This document shows, one piece after another, positions 24,001-37,003 of a stretch of DNA of 64,000 nucleotides. Each line of letters opens with the position of its first letter. Position 1 is the first letter of the stretch. The notes under the pieces were generated by a model. The model was not told where the DNA came from. It ran no database searches and saw only the letters and a program-made list of their open reading frames with translations. The DNA comes from Impatiens glandulifera. Lineage: Eukaryota > Streptophyta > Magnoliopsida > Ericales > Balsaminaceae. Made by a program: the position numbers and the translations under genes. The stretch is taken from assembly GCF_907164915.1 (NCBI RefSeq), contig NC_061867.1:37113338-37177337 (forward strand), written 5' to 3'.

Positions 24001-25007
24001 GACGCAGTAGTATTTGATACATGAGGACTAAATAGGGATAACTATGACATGGTGAATGATTGATATGCCTATTTGAAATATATATATATATTGATAACAA
24101 ATTGTGGTGAAATTGAATAGACTTTTATATGAGTGCTTTAATTTGAACTTAAGAACAGGTGAAGTATGATCACATATCATATTCCCTTGAACACAGTAAC
24201 CATTATAGAAATTCAGTTATAGACATTCTCTCCTAAGAGTTAGAAATAAAACTACTAATATTAAATCAGTACAGCACAAGCAAGGAAAACGAGGAAGTAT
24301 GAAGTCCTCCATAGATGACAGAACTAAAAGCACCACACTCATGAAAAAATTAAAATTAAAATTAAAACATAAGTTTTAACACAAAAACATGTTTAATAGA
24401 TATTGTACCATTCAAGTATGCACTGAAGATGGAATTCATGCTTACAATTGGTAACCTGCAAAGCAAAATTTTATTCATAACTAAGATTACTCAATTCTGT
24501 AAATTAACAAGAAATGACAAAGAGCTGATTTCATACAGATGATGGATCACTGTCACTGAATGTCTCCAAACATATGCTACAAGTATCCTCACATGCTTCT
24601 TGTATTCCTCCCTCCACAAACGCTGCAGCAGATGTCAAATGCCCTTCAGTATTATCGACATCATCCTTCACAAGAGCCTTCAAGACAACAAAAACAATCA
24701 AATTTAATGACAAATTGAAGGGAATACAGGCTATACCAAACTCTAGAATGACTTCCATGTGAAATATCATTAAGGAAGAATCTAGAACACTAAATAACCA
24801 ACATATAGAACCCTGCGTTGAAACCATGTAACCTAATAAATTTCTACATAGAAAAATGAGTTTAGTTTCTACATAAATGAATTATTAACATAGATATAGA
24901 AAACACGAAGCATGGATTATAAACAAGCAAAATCATCATATATATTAACAGATGATGGAACAAAAGGAAGGCCGTGGATTTCCCAAAGAACTTATGCTTA
25001 CCTCCAT
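20480..25007 (-). CDS. RHF2A: RING-H2 E3 ubiquitin ligase, RHF2A-like
   Basis: Eight coding exons on the minus strand: 25002-25007, 24537-24677, 24409-24455, 22104-22166, 21869-21977, 21459-21766, 21278-21373, 20480-20762, total 1053 bp, 350 residues plus stop. Every junction has GT-AG and phases agree. The first exon codes only Met-Glu. Residues 35-75 form a RING-H2 finger (C35, C38, C53, H55, H58, C61, C72, C75), preceded by HLTSAAAFVEGGIQEAC and followed by SQELLEAVEQERNF, the RHF1A/RHF2A signature. The Ser-rich C-terminal half has SFPESWKSRFSALSMRYKES and the GWKERLFSRN block. In Arabidopsis, RHF1A and RHF2A together promote degradation of the CDK inhibitor ICK4/KRP6 during gametogenesis. 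The RING is split across three exons, with a 2.2-kb intron (22167-24408) just before the last two Cys. After ILEW the residue is Gly, a non-ligand position. A 3'-UTR intron (about 20434 to 19947) is possible. The symbol is by similarity. Confidence 0.9.
20964..21050. repeat. Compound TA/CA microsatellite
   Basis: TATATA runs broken by regularly spaced ACA, in the intron between the last two coding exons of the RHF2A-like gene (20763-21277). Confidence 0.85.
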
Positions 25008-25240
25008 TAAAACAGAGAAATTGTCACGAGAGAAGGTCAAGAAGTGATAGAACCATTCATGAATCAATAATCAAGCTTTAAAAAACCTTTCTTTAAAGAA
25101 GAAACGCTAAAGCACCATGGAAGGGTGGGCAGAGAACCCTAGAATACAGACAGAGAAGGAATGATCAGGGAGAAAGACGACAGAAGGGAAAATAAGGGGA
25201 GAGAGAATAAAGGGGTTAAGAATGAGAGGGATGGATGACG
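25008..25240 (-). promoter_or_regulatory. 5' UTR and promoter-proximal region of the RHF2A-like gene
   Basis: On the minus strand this is pyrimidine-rich (CTCTCTCCCC, TTCTCCCTG, CTTCTCTGTCTG), as is common for plant leaders, and it runs straight into the ATGGAG|GTAAGC first exon. I see no clear TATA box, in keeping with a housekeeping-type promoter. 25240-25979 is AT-rich intergenic sequence with a two-copy repeat of about 60 bp at about 25510-25605 (GTAAATTGTTGTTTGGTGTT). Confidence 0.4.
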
Positions 25241-25979
25241 GAGGGCATGTCCTCATGTCTACTTTACTTTTTTTTTCTTTTTTTTTTCTTATAGGAATGC
25301 AAATTTATTATTAAAGTGGTTCTTATTAATTACATGAAACCTTATCTATGATTCCAAATGTTTTTTTTTCATTATACAATCATGTGTGATGGTTGGATTT
25401 GTATCTTGGGACATGTACTGGTATAAAATGCTCATATTTGAGTGGCATCATTGGATTATGAGAAAGATGGAATTGTGTTTAATTTGTTTATGAAGTTGAT
25501 ATAACATGTTGAGTACAAGTTGTTTGTTTTGTAAATTGTTGTTTGGTGTTGATACATGTTGAGTAGTTGTTGGTTTTGTAAATTGTTGTTTGGTGTGTTA
25601 AGAGAAATTGAAAGTCTAGTTTGATGACAAGTACTTTAGACATGTCTTGAAATAAAATTGATGACATCTTTGTTTTTGCAAAGAGAATGTCATTTTTAAT
25701 ATTGTAAATCATAGTTGTGAATGTTTTAAGAAACAAAGTTAGACCTCTTTTAGAGGTTTTTAATAAGATGAGGAATGACACTAAATCGTTTTCTAAAAAA
25801 AATTATGAATGTTAGAAGTATAATTTACGAACACTCCATTCACAAGAAACAATAAATCATTAAAAATCTTGAACGGTTAAGGGTTAAGAAAAATTAGTTT
25901 GTTTTCGAGAGTGTTCATTTGCTAAATTGAGAGGATAAAATATTATGTGATCCAATAATCAAAATCATGTTAGGGTTGA

Positions 25980-26714
25980 TGTTGGAATTTATAGGCTAGT
26001 ATAATAAATAATTGTGTAAATGTCATATTTAATATAAGCTAAAATAATATGATTTAATGTGAAATTAAACTTATGGCTTATGGGTGTATTTGTCATTAAT
26101 ATAAAATGATATACATAAGTGACATTTTTAATTTTATGAAAGGACTAAATTAAAAACGACCAAAATATAATAACTAATTTATTGTTGGTTATATATAACG
26201 GTAATTGCCCCATTTGAAGTACGGACAATTCTCATTTACATTGTCCCCATCAACAAAGAGAAATTTATTGACGTACTCATCAAATTGGAAAACCATTACA
26301 TAAAAAAAGTCTAAAAAAAGAGAGATTAAATTTTTTTCTATTACGAGGAAAAAGAAGATTTAGATAAATGAATTAAAGTACGCTTCCCGTCACATTCAAA
26401 TTTTAATTTCTCACACATTAAATTATGATCTAATTAAGATAATCTAAAATTGGTATAAGTGTCATCCTAATTAATTGTGTGGAAAATTTTTTAAATTAGA
26501 AAGATATATATACATATATATTTATCTTTTAATTAAGATTCATATATATTCTGAATTAAGAGTTCTATGAGGTTATCAATCATTCAGATTTACGATAAAT
26601 TTAAGATATAATTGAATTATTTATTTGACTAGTTATTTTTATTATTAAGATAAGATCTCTACATGGATAGGTAAATTCAATATATATATATATAATTTGA
26701 AAGATTATTTTCGG

Positions 26715-26753
<39 letters not shown>

Positions 26754-27236
26754 TTTTGTAATTTCAAACTATAGTACTAGGAATATATAATCAATTTGAG
26801 AATATATATATTTTAGATTTGAAAATTTAAATTGAGAATAAATATATATATATATATATTTATCTTTCAAGATTCATATATATATTCGGAATTAAGATTA
26901 AGTTCTATGATGTTATATATTAGGAAGATTGACGATAGATTAAGGTTGAACAATTAACATTAAGATATAAGATTCTTAGATTTATGGATATTTCAAGAAT
27001 ATATATGCATGAATTTATTTATAGATTATTTAAAAGCATGTTTTTGGATAATAGATATATTAATTTTTGATAAATCACGGATGATAAAGTATTAAATAAA
27101 TTATATTTTCTATTACTATTATATATAGATAAACTATTATAAAGATTACTCATTCAATCAATAATATTATTTCAATCTTTCTCTTCAAGAACTCAATCAA
27201 ATAGTTCTTATTTATTTTATCAATTCTAGAAATCAA
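25980..27236 (+). mobile_element. Copia LTR, family A, plus orientation
   Basis: Begins TGTTGGAATTTATAGGC and ends next to TTGGTATTAGAGC (27239-27251), a primer-binding site for initiator Met tRNA. Its first 250 bases align in reverse with 30985-30737. Internal stretches (GTACGCTT..TAAATTATGATCTAATT, then ATTTGACTAGTT..AAGATAAGATC) align in reverse with 43400-43321 and 33540-33470. It therefore belongs to the same LTR family as the minus-strand element to its right. Contains an AT microsatellite at about 26716-26749. Its role as 5' LTR of the pol at 27282 rests on the adjacent binding site. Confidence 0.7.
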
Positions 27237-27281
27237 ACTTGGTATTAGAGCTTATAAGGGAAAACTTCCGAAAACGATTTC

Positions 27282-30200
27282 AATGGAAGAACAATATCAC
27301 TTCTCAGTTCTACCAATAATACTTGGAAGCGTAAAACATGATAAACATAACTATATCTATTGGAAATCACAAGTTACTCCAATCATGATAAGTTATGATT
27401 TTATGAATATAGTAGAAGAGAATTTTGAAACTACTCCCAAATTTCTTTAAGAAACAGATGATCAAAATAATACAATTCAAATAAAGAATCCAAAATTTAA
27501 ACAATGACATATCCAAGATCAAAGGGTGCTTACATGGCTCTTTTCAACATTGACCAACGAGATTCGTCAACAAGTCTCAAAATCGTCTTCGGCACAAGAA
27601 CTTTGGGAAACCCCATATAAAATCTATATTTCTCAATCAAAGAGCCGACTATTTCAGTTACGGAGTCAATTCCTAAACGCACACAAATGTAGTGACTCTC
27701 TTCTTAACTTCATTCAACATATCAAAAACATGTCAAATGCAATTATCGTTGCCGGACAATATGTTTCTAATCAAGATCTGCAACTAACTCTACTCAACGG
27801 ACTTGGAGACGAGTTTGAGTCAATGATATTTGCTCTAACTTCTAGACAAGATCTATCGTTTAATGAGATGACAAACATCCTTTAAAATCATGAACAACGA
27901 CTCATATTCAAGAAAAGAAAATTCCATTATAAAAATATTTCGCCCTCAAACGTTTCGACAAATGTTGCTTATATTTATGGGCATGGAGGCGGAAAGAACC
28001 AAAGACAGAACCGAGACAATAATCGTCCGCAATGTAATTTTTGTCAAAAAATTGGTCATCGCTCCGAACGTTGTTTTTATAATCCATTTTTCAAATATGT
28101 AATGTACAAGGACATAGTTCTCTCGAGTGCCCTCGTTTTAATCCTTCTACAAATCCTACGACAATGTTAGTTACATCGTCTACTATTGTAGATCCAACAT
28201 GGTGTCCAGATTCAGGTGTTACCGACCATATTACTTCCGATCTTAATAATCTACACGTACATGCTCCTTATATAGGTACTCAAACTATTAAAGTTGGAGA
28301 CGGTATGCTTATGAATATTTATAATATTGGTACCACTAAATTTTTAAATCAACAAAAATCTCTCTACTTGCGTAATATCTTACACGTTCCGGATATTACT
28401 AAAAATCTAATGAGTGTTGCGAGATTTTCATCAAATAATAACATATTTTTTGAATTCCACCCGAATGTTTGTCTTATTAAAGACCGAGGTATGAAGATAG
28501 TGCTTCTTAAGGGATTACTCAATGACGGACTTTATTGCATTGAACCTACTGAAAGTTTGTTTTCAACCTGTCCTAATAAACAAGTGTTTATTGGTATTCG
28601 ATCTCCGGCTCAAATTTGGTATTCACAACTTGGACATCCTTCTAACGCTACTACGTCTTTAGTTATATCACACTTTAAATTACCAGTTTCAGGTAGTTAT
28701 ACTATTTCTTTTTGTGGATCATGTCAATATGGGAAAACACATAAACTACCTTTTTCAGCTTCAAAATCTACATTTATGACTCCTTTAGACCTAATTCATT
28801 CGGATGTTTGGGGACATGCTCCTGAATTTTCGTCTACTGGTTGTCGTTATTTCGTACATTTTGTGGATGGTTTTAGCAAATTCACATGGATATATCCGCT
28901 AAAGAAAAAGTCGGATGTTTTGAATACGTTTATCAACTTGTTGAAATTTTATTTAGTCGTAAAATCAAAATAGGTCAAACTAATTGGGGAGGAGAATATA
29001 GAAATTTCAAATCATTAACGGATAATCATGGTATTTTACATTGTTTATCTTGCCCACATACTAGTGAGCAAAACGGTATTGCTGAACGAAAAAATCGTCA
29101 TATTACAAAAATTGGTCTCACTTTATTAGCTCATGCATCTATGTCACTACATTATTAGAGTGAAACTTTTAAAACAACCACATATCTTATCAATCGTCTT
29201 CGTACTCCGACATTACATCAACGTTCACCATTCAAGACTATATTTAACTTTTCTCCTGACTATGTTTTTTTGAAGACATTTGGGTGTTCTTGTTATCCAC
29301 TCACACGATCGTACAATCAACACAAACTCGATTTTCATACTACTAAATGCAGTTTCCTTGATTACATCTCATCTCACAAAGGTTATAAGTGTCTTCACAT
29401 TCCGTCTAGACGAATATTTATCTCTCGACATGTCACTTTTGACGAACTCACTTTTCCTTTCAAAAGTAAGGACCTTGTACACTTGTCTAAACCACAAGAA
29501 GATAATGAGACATCTCTTCCAACAACTATACTTAATTTATCAATACCACCTCTATTATATCATATCACTTCATCGTCTCCACCATCACCCTCTTCAACCT
29601 CCACAACATCACCAAACACTATATCATCTTCTTCTGCTACTATTACCGTTCCTTCAACACAACCAATTATCACAAGAGTTAATGCACATAATTCTTCTAC
29701 TCATCAGATGATCACACGTAATAAAGCACAATCTATGTCCTCATCATCTCTCACTACTACTTCTTCCGCTACTACACCTACATGTTTTACCAAAGCTAAT
29801 AAGGATCCACAATGGCGTCTTGCCATGACAAATGAATATAATGCTCTTATTCAGATTAAAACATGGTCTCTTATTCCCCGTACACTATCTCATAATCTTG
29901 TTGGATATAAATGAGTTTTCAAACTCAAGCATAAAGTTCACGGGTCTATTGATCGACATAAAACACGTCTTGTGGCTAAAGGATTCATCAACAACAAGGT
30001 ATTGATTATGAAGTTACATTTAGTCTTGTGGAAAAACCCACTACTATTCGTGTTATTCTTTCTTTGGCAATATCTTATCAATGGTTAATTCAACAACTTG
30101 ATATTAGTAATGCATTTCTTCATGGGTCTCTACAAGAAGAAGTTTACATGGCACAACCATCCGGTTTTGTCCGTCCAGATTTTCCTAATCATATATGCAA

Positions 30201-30732
30201 ATTTCATAAAGCAATATATGGACTTAAATAGTCTCATCATGCTTGGTATGCTACTCTCCGGACTATTTTACTATCTCTTGATTTCATATAATCGAAATCT
30301 GACACGGCTCTTTTCACGTATCATGCACCTCAAATAACTGCATACTTATTAGTATATGTGGACGATATTATTCTCATAGGCAACTCTAAATCGTTTCTAA
30401 CAAAAATTATATTTCAATTAAATAAATTATTCCTTGTTAAAGATTTAGGTCAATTACTTTAACTTCTTGGAATGGAAGACACTCGTACCAAAGATGACTT
30501 ATTTCTTTTTCAATCCAAGTATATTGATGATATTTTCACTCGAGCTGATATGCTTCAAGCAAAGCCATTGCACACTCCCGTCTCTACTAATTCATCTCTT
30601 TCTAAACATGATGGTGATCCTTTATCTGATCAGTTTCTCTATCGGAGTATAGTAGGGGCTCTACAATATCTTACACTAACTCGTCCTAAGTTATCTTATC
30701 AATCGAGCTTGTCAATTCATGCAAACTCGTAG
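27282..30732 (+). pseudogene. Ty1/Copia (Ale/Retrofit-like) gag-pol, disabled
   Basis: Order on the plus strand: gag of the UBN2 type (27282-27885), CCHC zinc knuckle (28033-28074, intact C-x2-C-x4-H-x4-C), aspartic protease with WCPDSG (about 28200), GAG-pre-integrase with CGSCQYGK (about 28710-28735), integrase core (28795-29140: HSDVWG, QTNWGGEY, NGIAERKN) and reverse transcriptase (about 29930-30450: QLDISNAFLHG, LLVYVDDIIL). At least six stops or frameshifts are seen (for example after 27420, 27885, 28973, 29158, 29914, 30231). The second integrase Asp is Asn (QTN for QTD), which by itself would abolish strand transfer. RNase H and the 3' LTR are missing: the frame ends at 30732, directly against an inverted LTR. 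Lineage is by recalled RT and gag patterns. Confidence 0.85.
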
Positions 30733-30736
30733 GTTC

Positions 30737-30985
30737 GTACCTTAATTTGGGGACCATTACAATTACAAACAATCAACATTATGCCAATTATTTTAGTTTG
30801 GTTATTTATAATTTAGTCATTTCATAAAATTAGAAATATCACTTAGGTATCCTCACTTTATATTTATGACAAATACATTCATAAGCCATAAATTTGATTT
30901 CAAATTAAATTATATTATTTTGGCTTATATAAAAGATGATATTTATACAATTATTTATTATACTAGTAACCCATAAATTCCAAAA
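30737..30985 (-). mobile_element. Truncated 3' LTR of a minus-strand Copia (family A)
   Basis: In reverse complement it reads TTTTGGAATTTATGGGTTAC and then ACTAGTATAATAAATAATTG, matching the first 250 bases of the LTR at 25980. It is preceded on the minus strand by CTAGTGGGAGAT (30998-30987), a polypurine tract typical of Copia elements. The first G of TGTTGG has mutated to T. The rest of this LTR is missing at the junction with the Ale-like pol. Confidence 0.75.
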
Positions 30986-31379
30986 ATCTCCCACTAGGTT
31001 AAATATGTACAAAAATAAACGTGTCAACATAATGTGCCCGAAAATTTGTGTCATCTCAATCATATGTTGTATAAATAATTTTATCAATTAATTATATCAA
31101 TATATGACCAAAGAGCTCGTCATTGTATTTAAGCACACAACTGGACCCAACAATGATCACAAAAATCAATACAATTATTTGATAAATCATATCATGAATG
31201 TGATGAATGAAAATTCCATACAATGATATTTTCATGTCAATTTTCAATTGGTTCTACTTGACTTTTATGAGATAATATTTTAAACATAATTATACAAATT
31301 ATAACGAACTGAATAATACTTAATTTCGGATCATAACAAAACTTTATAAATATTTATAAAACAACTAAACTCAAAGACA

Positions 31380-32600
31380 ATCAATCTACAAACTCCCACT
31401 AAAGCTAGAGATTGTCGATCTCCACGACACCCATATGAGTAGTATGATCATGAAAGACACTAGATGACAAATCCTTTGTCAAGGATCCATAACCATAGAG
31501 TAAATATTTATAGAAATCTATCCACTTGGTATCATTTCTTTCACAACAAAAAACTTAATGTCAATATAGTTTGATTTCATTGAGCTCCTCTTGTTGCTGA
31601 AATACAATACAGCTGATTTATCGTCACAAAATAATTAAAATGGTTTTTCAATTCCTTATAGTATACACATCCCAATGATAGGTGTTTTCGGCCATATCAC
31701 TTAATTTGATGCCTCAAACATGCCACAAATTCCGCTACCATGGTGGATGAAGTTGTAAGTGTTCATTCGCACTTTTCAAGAGACGACTCAACCAACTAAC
31801 AAGAAAATATAACCCAAAGGGGATATCATATTGTCTTGGCATCCTATAAAATCGAAATCAGAATAACAAATGATCTCAAAATTGTCCCACTTCCTATATG
31901 TGAGAATTTAATTCTTAGTTTTTTTAATATCTCATAACTACTTTGGTTACATAATGTCAAGTAAAATTTGTAACAAACAAAATGCCATACACATATAAAA
32001 CCATAAATACGTGTTTACTCCCATTGAACTTGTGATACACATAATTATCAATTAAATTCACCTCAAAACCAAAAGAGAGAATTATCTTATTAAATTTATG
32101 GTATCACTAATGATAGACTTCTTTAAGTCCATAAATGTATATCTTTAATTTGAAAACCATATTCAATTGGTCTCTCGACACAAAGTTTTCTAGTAGCATC
32201 AACTTGTTTCTTCAATGTCTCCATTAAGAAACTCCTTAAAATCTATTTTGGTGAAGCTCCATATCAAAATATGCAACTAGTATCATAAATTGTCCTTAAA
32301 GAGTTATTCTATTAAATTAGATTGTCGTAAAGACACTTGATTTTGAGGTTGTTGAGTTTGTACTTAATGAATTGATCAATAATGTCTTGTTACTCTTGAT
32401 TTTTGAATTTTATCATCAATAGGAATAAAATCTTTAACAATGTCAAAAATTATTTGGGATATAAATCAAATATTGCTAAATTTGTAAGAGTTATTTATTT
32501 AAATCACAAAATAATTTCTCCCCTCAAACTCAACATCCTAAAAAAATATTGCAGTCTCGTTTAAAAAATTATATCTTTAATTTGGCATCATAAAAATTAT
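31380..32600 (-). pseudogene. Decayed Copia reverse transcriptase and RNase H
   Basis: No long open frame survives, but minus-strand translation gives recognisable pieces in order: FLNGDIEET (about 32250), MDLKKSI..W/TI-type YGLK region (about 32120), VLYV at the YVDD position (about 31990), then RNase H pieces SPLGYIFLLVG (about 31830), LFCDDKSAVLYFSNKRSSMKS and YIDIKFFVVKEMI (about 31640-31530), and DPLTKDL..FHDHTTHMGVVEI (about 31490-31410). This is the layout of Tnt1-like Copia pol. It sits between the polypurine tract at 30998 and the LTR remains from about 33370. The 32600-33370 stretch is AT-rich and presumably decayed interior with no readable domain. Confidence 0.65.
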
Positions 32601-33376
32601 AGTTCTTAATCACTTAGAATATTCAATAAAATAATTGCTCACATCCATAAACTTAAGTAACAACTAAATTCAAATAATGATATATCCCATCTCAAAATAC
32701 ATAATGCAACATTCATATCTAGTATTTTGTTGTAATGATCAAATAATAAGACATGTCAAATAATCAATCTATCTTTTAGATTAATTATTCTCATAAATAA
32801 GTCATTATAATTATTACATGTTTATCATCACAACTCACAAGTATTTATGTACTTCTGTTAATAAATTATACATAAATTACACAATACTAACATTCAAACA
32901 AAATTTGAATCAATTTTAACAAAGATTATAACTTTAGTGATTATTTGTATCAACCAATACAATCCAAATAATGAACAATAATATCATTAATTTGAATTTA
33001 AATATCGTATTATTGTATATAACATAAATTAATAATTTATAGTTGACCGAAAAAACATAATTTTTTTTTATTTTATTATAAAAAATAAAATTATATCGTA
33101 GGCCCAATCTTAATTCTTAAATTTGATATTTGTAATGTCCCACATTAACTAAACAAAATAAATGAACTCCCTTAGTATATTACAACTTATTTAAGAATTA
33201 AATAAATAATAAATCTTGAAAATTTATTCAACCAAATTTCAAAAATTCTTATGGCCCAATACATGCGAACTTAAATTTCTCTTTTATTAATTCTAAATTT
33301 GTTAAAAAGTTTGACACTCAAATACAATATGATATTTTCTTAATTGAAATATTTGTTCCTTAATTTTCTCTTTAAT

Positions 33377-33441
<65 letters not shown>

Positions 33442-33563
33442 TTGCTTCACGAGAAAGATATTTTAAATTTTTCTAAAGCTAGGGATCTTATCTTAATGAT
33501 AATTGTTTAACTAGTCAAAGAGAGAATTCAAATATCTATTAATCTATCTTCAATCTCTATGAT

Positions 33564-36500
33564 TGTAACGCCGAAAAACCCTTGGTCCCCAAAAAGCTCG
33601 AGGTTCGAGAATTTCAACATTGGTTTTCGTGTTAGAAATCTTTTTAAAATAAAACATTATTCTAAAAGATTTTAAATAATTCCTTACAACTTTTGAAATT
33701 AATTACAAAAATAATTAATTTAGGTTATAGTTTAAATAATCTTTAGATTGTTATAATCAAATTAAAATTTAATCTTTTGAAAATCTGTGTTTAAATTAAT
33801 TAAAAATAATTAATTTAAAAGATTACTTATTTGAAAAAGAGTTACCAATTAATTTGAAAAATCAATAAAAGGTGTATGTGTACAAACGTATTTTTCACTA
33901 GAGTTTCGTTTTAGTTTGAAGTTTGGAGATACTCGGGCAAAGACTTTCGTGCTTCATCCTCCATACCCGTTTTAAAAACAATGTCTACTACATAAAGTCT
34001 TAATTTTTGAAAATCGGTTGTATAACATTTTATTTAACCAATTATTCTTCCGGTCCTAGACATGCATATATTTTTGTGTATTCAAAAAATTATAACAACA
34101 ATATTTAAATGCTGGTACATGCTGCTGATGACGTTGACTAATGAGGAAAATAAATATCAGTTTGAAAGGCATTAGAGTTTAAAAATAAATCCCCAAACAA
34201 GCCTTTATCAAAATATTATTTTGTGAAAATATCTTAAAAATATTTTGAAATTATTTATCTTTTTTTTTGAGATTTTTAGAAAATGATTTGGGGTTCTAAA
34301 ATTATAAAAATAATTTCGGAGTTTTAAAATTGGAACCAAACAGGCCTCGATCGGTGTCCTCGGTCCTGAGTTCGTTTTCATCGGTCGGGCTAAAAAGTCC
34401 TCGGTCCTAGGTCGGGATTCTAAGGGCTCTCAGTCCTTGGCAAGAATTTTCGGTCAGACGCTTTGATCCTAGGTGGAAGTCATCGATCATGAGTTCGGGA
34501 GTTCTTGGTTGAGTGCGAGACTCCTTAGTCCTAGGTACAATTTCTTGGTTGGATGTAAAAATCTTCGGTCGGACCACTCGGTCCTAGCTGAAGACATCGG
34601 TCGAACCTCTTGGTCCTAGTTGAAATTTCTCGGTCGGACATCTCGGTCATAATTGGAATTTCTCAGCTAGACCTTTGTGTTCTGACTGAAGATCCTCGGT
34701 CCTAGTCGAACTTATTGGCACTCAAGAACATCAAAATTGCAAGTTTTGCAATTTTGATCGAGATTGGATTCTTTGATCCAAAGGTTTGAATAGCTTTACA
34801 AAGCTCTCATAAACATTATAAACATCATCACAGGGTATCAATCGAACTAGATAATGTTCGTTTTGTTCAAAATAGTTTGAAGGCCAATAATCGGGTTTTT
34901 GGTTTTTAAGCTATAATGAAGTGTAATGAGCTTGACAATAGCTTCCTTATACTTCATATGATTGATTGGTACCAAAACATGAACACTAATTGTTCATTTG
35001 GACCAATTCAAGAATTGAAAATGTTCAATTATTTAGAAAATTTTGATTTTGATCAAACATGATTCAAATAGTTGCTCAATATCATTAGAAACATGTTGAG
35101 AAGCTTTTGAGATACTCTTCTCGAGGATTAGCCTAAGAACAGAAAATCCGTTTTTTCAATCTTTCAAATTCAAATTTGATTTTTTTTGTTTAGGATCGAT
35201 TGATCTATTATAACTTTCACAAAAAGCTTGTAAATGATCCTTAGATCGGTTTACAATGAAGAAATCCAACAACTAGGTAGTGTTATAAACTTATGAAAAC
35301 TAAAATATAAAAATTTCAATATCAAATTGAAAGATTGAATTAAGGGATTATTGGAAGCATACCAATGATTGAAGATCACTCCTTAGACCTTAGGGAAGCT
35401 TTTTGGGATGTCTGGATAGAAACTTTAAGGCCTCATATGAAAATTTCGAAAAATCAAAAGCTTTGAGCTTCAATAAAGAATTTTTGAAATCTTTCAATTT
35501 AGAGTTTGAGGTGTTATCTCTTGGCTTTAGAATGATCAAGGGAGGATATTTATAACCTCTCTAATTCGGTTGATCAGCCAAGTTAGCTTGAATTAGTCAA
35601 ACACCACTTATGATTGTTTGGATGTTCTTCCGACCAATTGCCGGAATAAGCATCAATGATGCACCTAGATGTAGGGGAAATGATCATCGAAGTAGGGTGA
35701 TCATTCCAGATTTTGAATGGAGTCAATCCTCCCAGAAACGATAAAATTTCATCTTTGAAAAATAAAAGATGGATGTGGATGATTATCCATCTAGTGTCCC
35801 GACGAAGACAAAGGCGGTAGACAAAACGACGTCATTTTAGGAGAAAATGCGGATGCAGAGCAGTCCGTCCGCATTTTGTCTGAGTTTCGTCGTGTTTCAG
35901 GGATTCTGTTGTGTTTTAGCCAACGACACTAGATCGTGCGTTAGCTAATCACCGTTGTAGCGGGCGACACTGATAGTGTTGAGGCATTGGACTATCCGAT
36001 GACTCTAGTTTCTGCTACAGTCGTTCCCTAGGTTTCGACTATAGTAGATTACTAATTTATTTTTTATTAAAACCTTAAGGGTTTATTTGAAATTTATTTT
36101 TCTTTCACCCTTTTGGCTTTATATTTAAATCTTAAACTACATAAAATATTTAAAATAAATATGACAAATATTTTATCAATTTATTTTATTATTTTACAAA
36201 TTTTGGGTTAAATAAATAATTTTTTTGACAAAATGGGTACCACATTTTATCTTAAATTATTTATTTTAATCCCTTCATTATTTTTAAAATTAATTGATAA
36301 AATGAGTACAACATTTATCCCAAATTACTTTATTTATTTTATTTGGCCATTACCCTTAATTAATTATGATTTAATTATCACAATGATTAATCTAATTAAT
36401 TATTTAATTAGTTTTGACTTGGGTTAATTATGTTTATTTTATTGATCAAAATAATTATTTTAATTTTATAAATTGGGTGTGTAAAATTTTAGTGTTTACC
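33564..36500 (+). mobile_element. Solo LTR of a Tat/Ogre-like Ty3/Gypsy element
   Basis: The 2.9-kb sequence begins TGTAACGCCGAAAAACCC and ends TTTAGTGTTTACC(A). ATGAT occurs at both ends (33559-33563 and 36501-36505); if the terminus is taken as CA at 36501, the duplication is TGAT. It carries the run ACTAGAGTTTCG..TACTCGGGCAAAG..CCTCCATACCCGTTTT (about 33895-33970) and an AAACGACGTC motif (about 35822) that I associate with long LTRs of this lineage. No gag or pol is present, so it looks like the product of LTR-LTR recombination. The frame at 36233-36427 has no known domain. Confidence 0.6.
34340..34720. repeat. Minisatellite inside the long LTR
   Basis: About 12-14 degenerate units of roughly 25-30 bp built on CGGTCCTAG(G/T) and TCGGTCGGAC, for example at 34400, 34450, 34495, 34560, 34610 and 34640. 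It lies entirely within the solo LTR at 33564-36500. Confidence 0.65.
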
Positions 36501-36549
36501 ATGATAATATAAAATTTAATCTAAAAAGGAATATATGAATCTTAATGAA

Positions 36550-36604
<55 letters not shown>

Positions 36605-36628
36605 CTTCCCGAATTTAAAATTTTCAAA

Positions 36629-36665
<37 letters not shown>

Positions 36666-37003
36666 CAAATTGTTTGAAATTATTAAAATTAATATATATT
36701 CATAATAATATGGTTTGAAATTATAAAAAACCAATATATACATACCTAATAGTATGATTTGAATTAATCATAAATCTATACATATATATTTACACCGATA
36801 TATATTCTCACAAACGGCTCTATACCAATTTTTTTTTTTTATTTTTTTTTTTTTTTTTGGGAAAACAGCTTAGTGCCATTTCATTAAAAAAACCCAAAAG
36901 AGGGAAAAAAAATACAAAAGTTTAAGATCAGATCTAGACAATTTCTAGATTTGACAATGAAACAATAATTGAATTACAGACAATAACAATAATCAATTAG
37001 CGC

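Noticed and set aside
36831..36857. T-rich run read as a microsatellite
   Set aside because: Better explained as the poly-A tail of the minus-strand LINE, since CCAATT duplicates flank the whole element.
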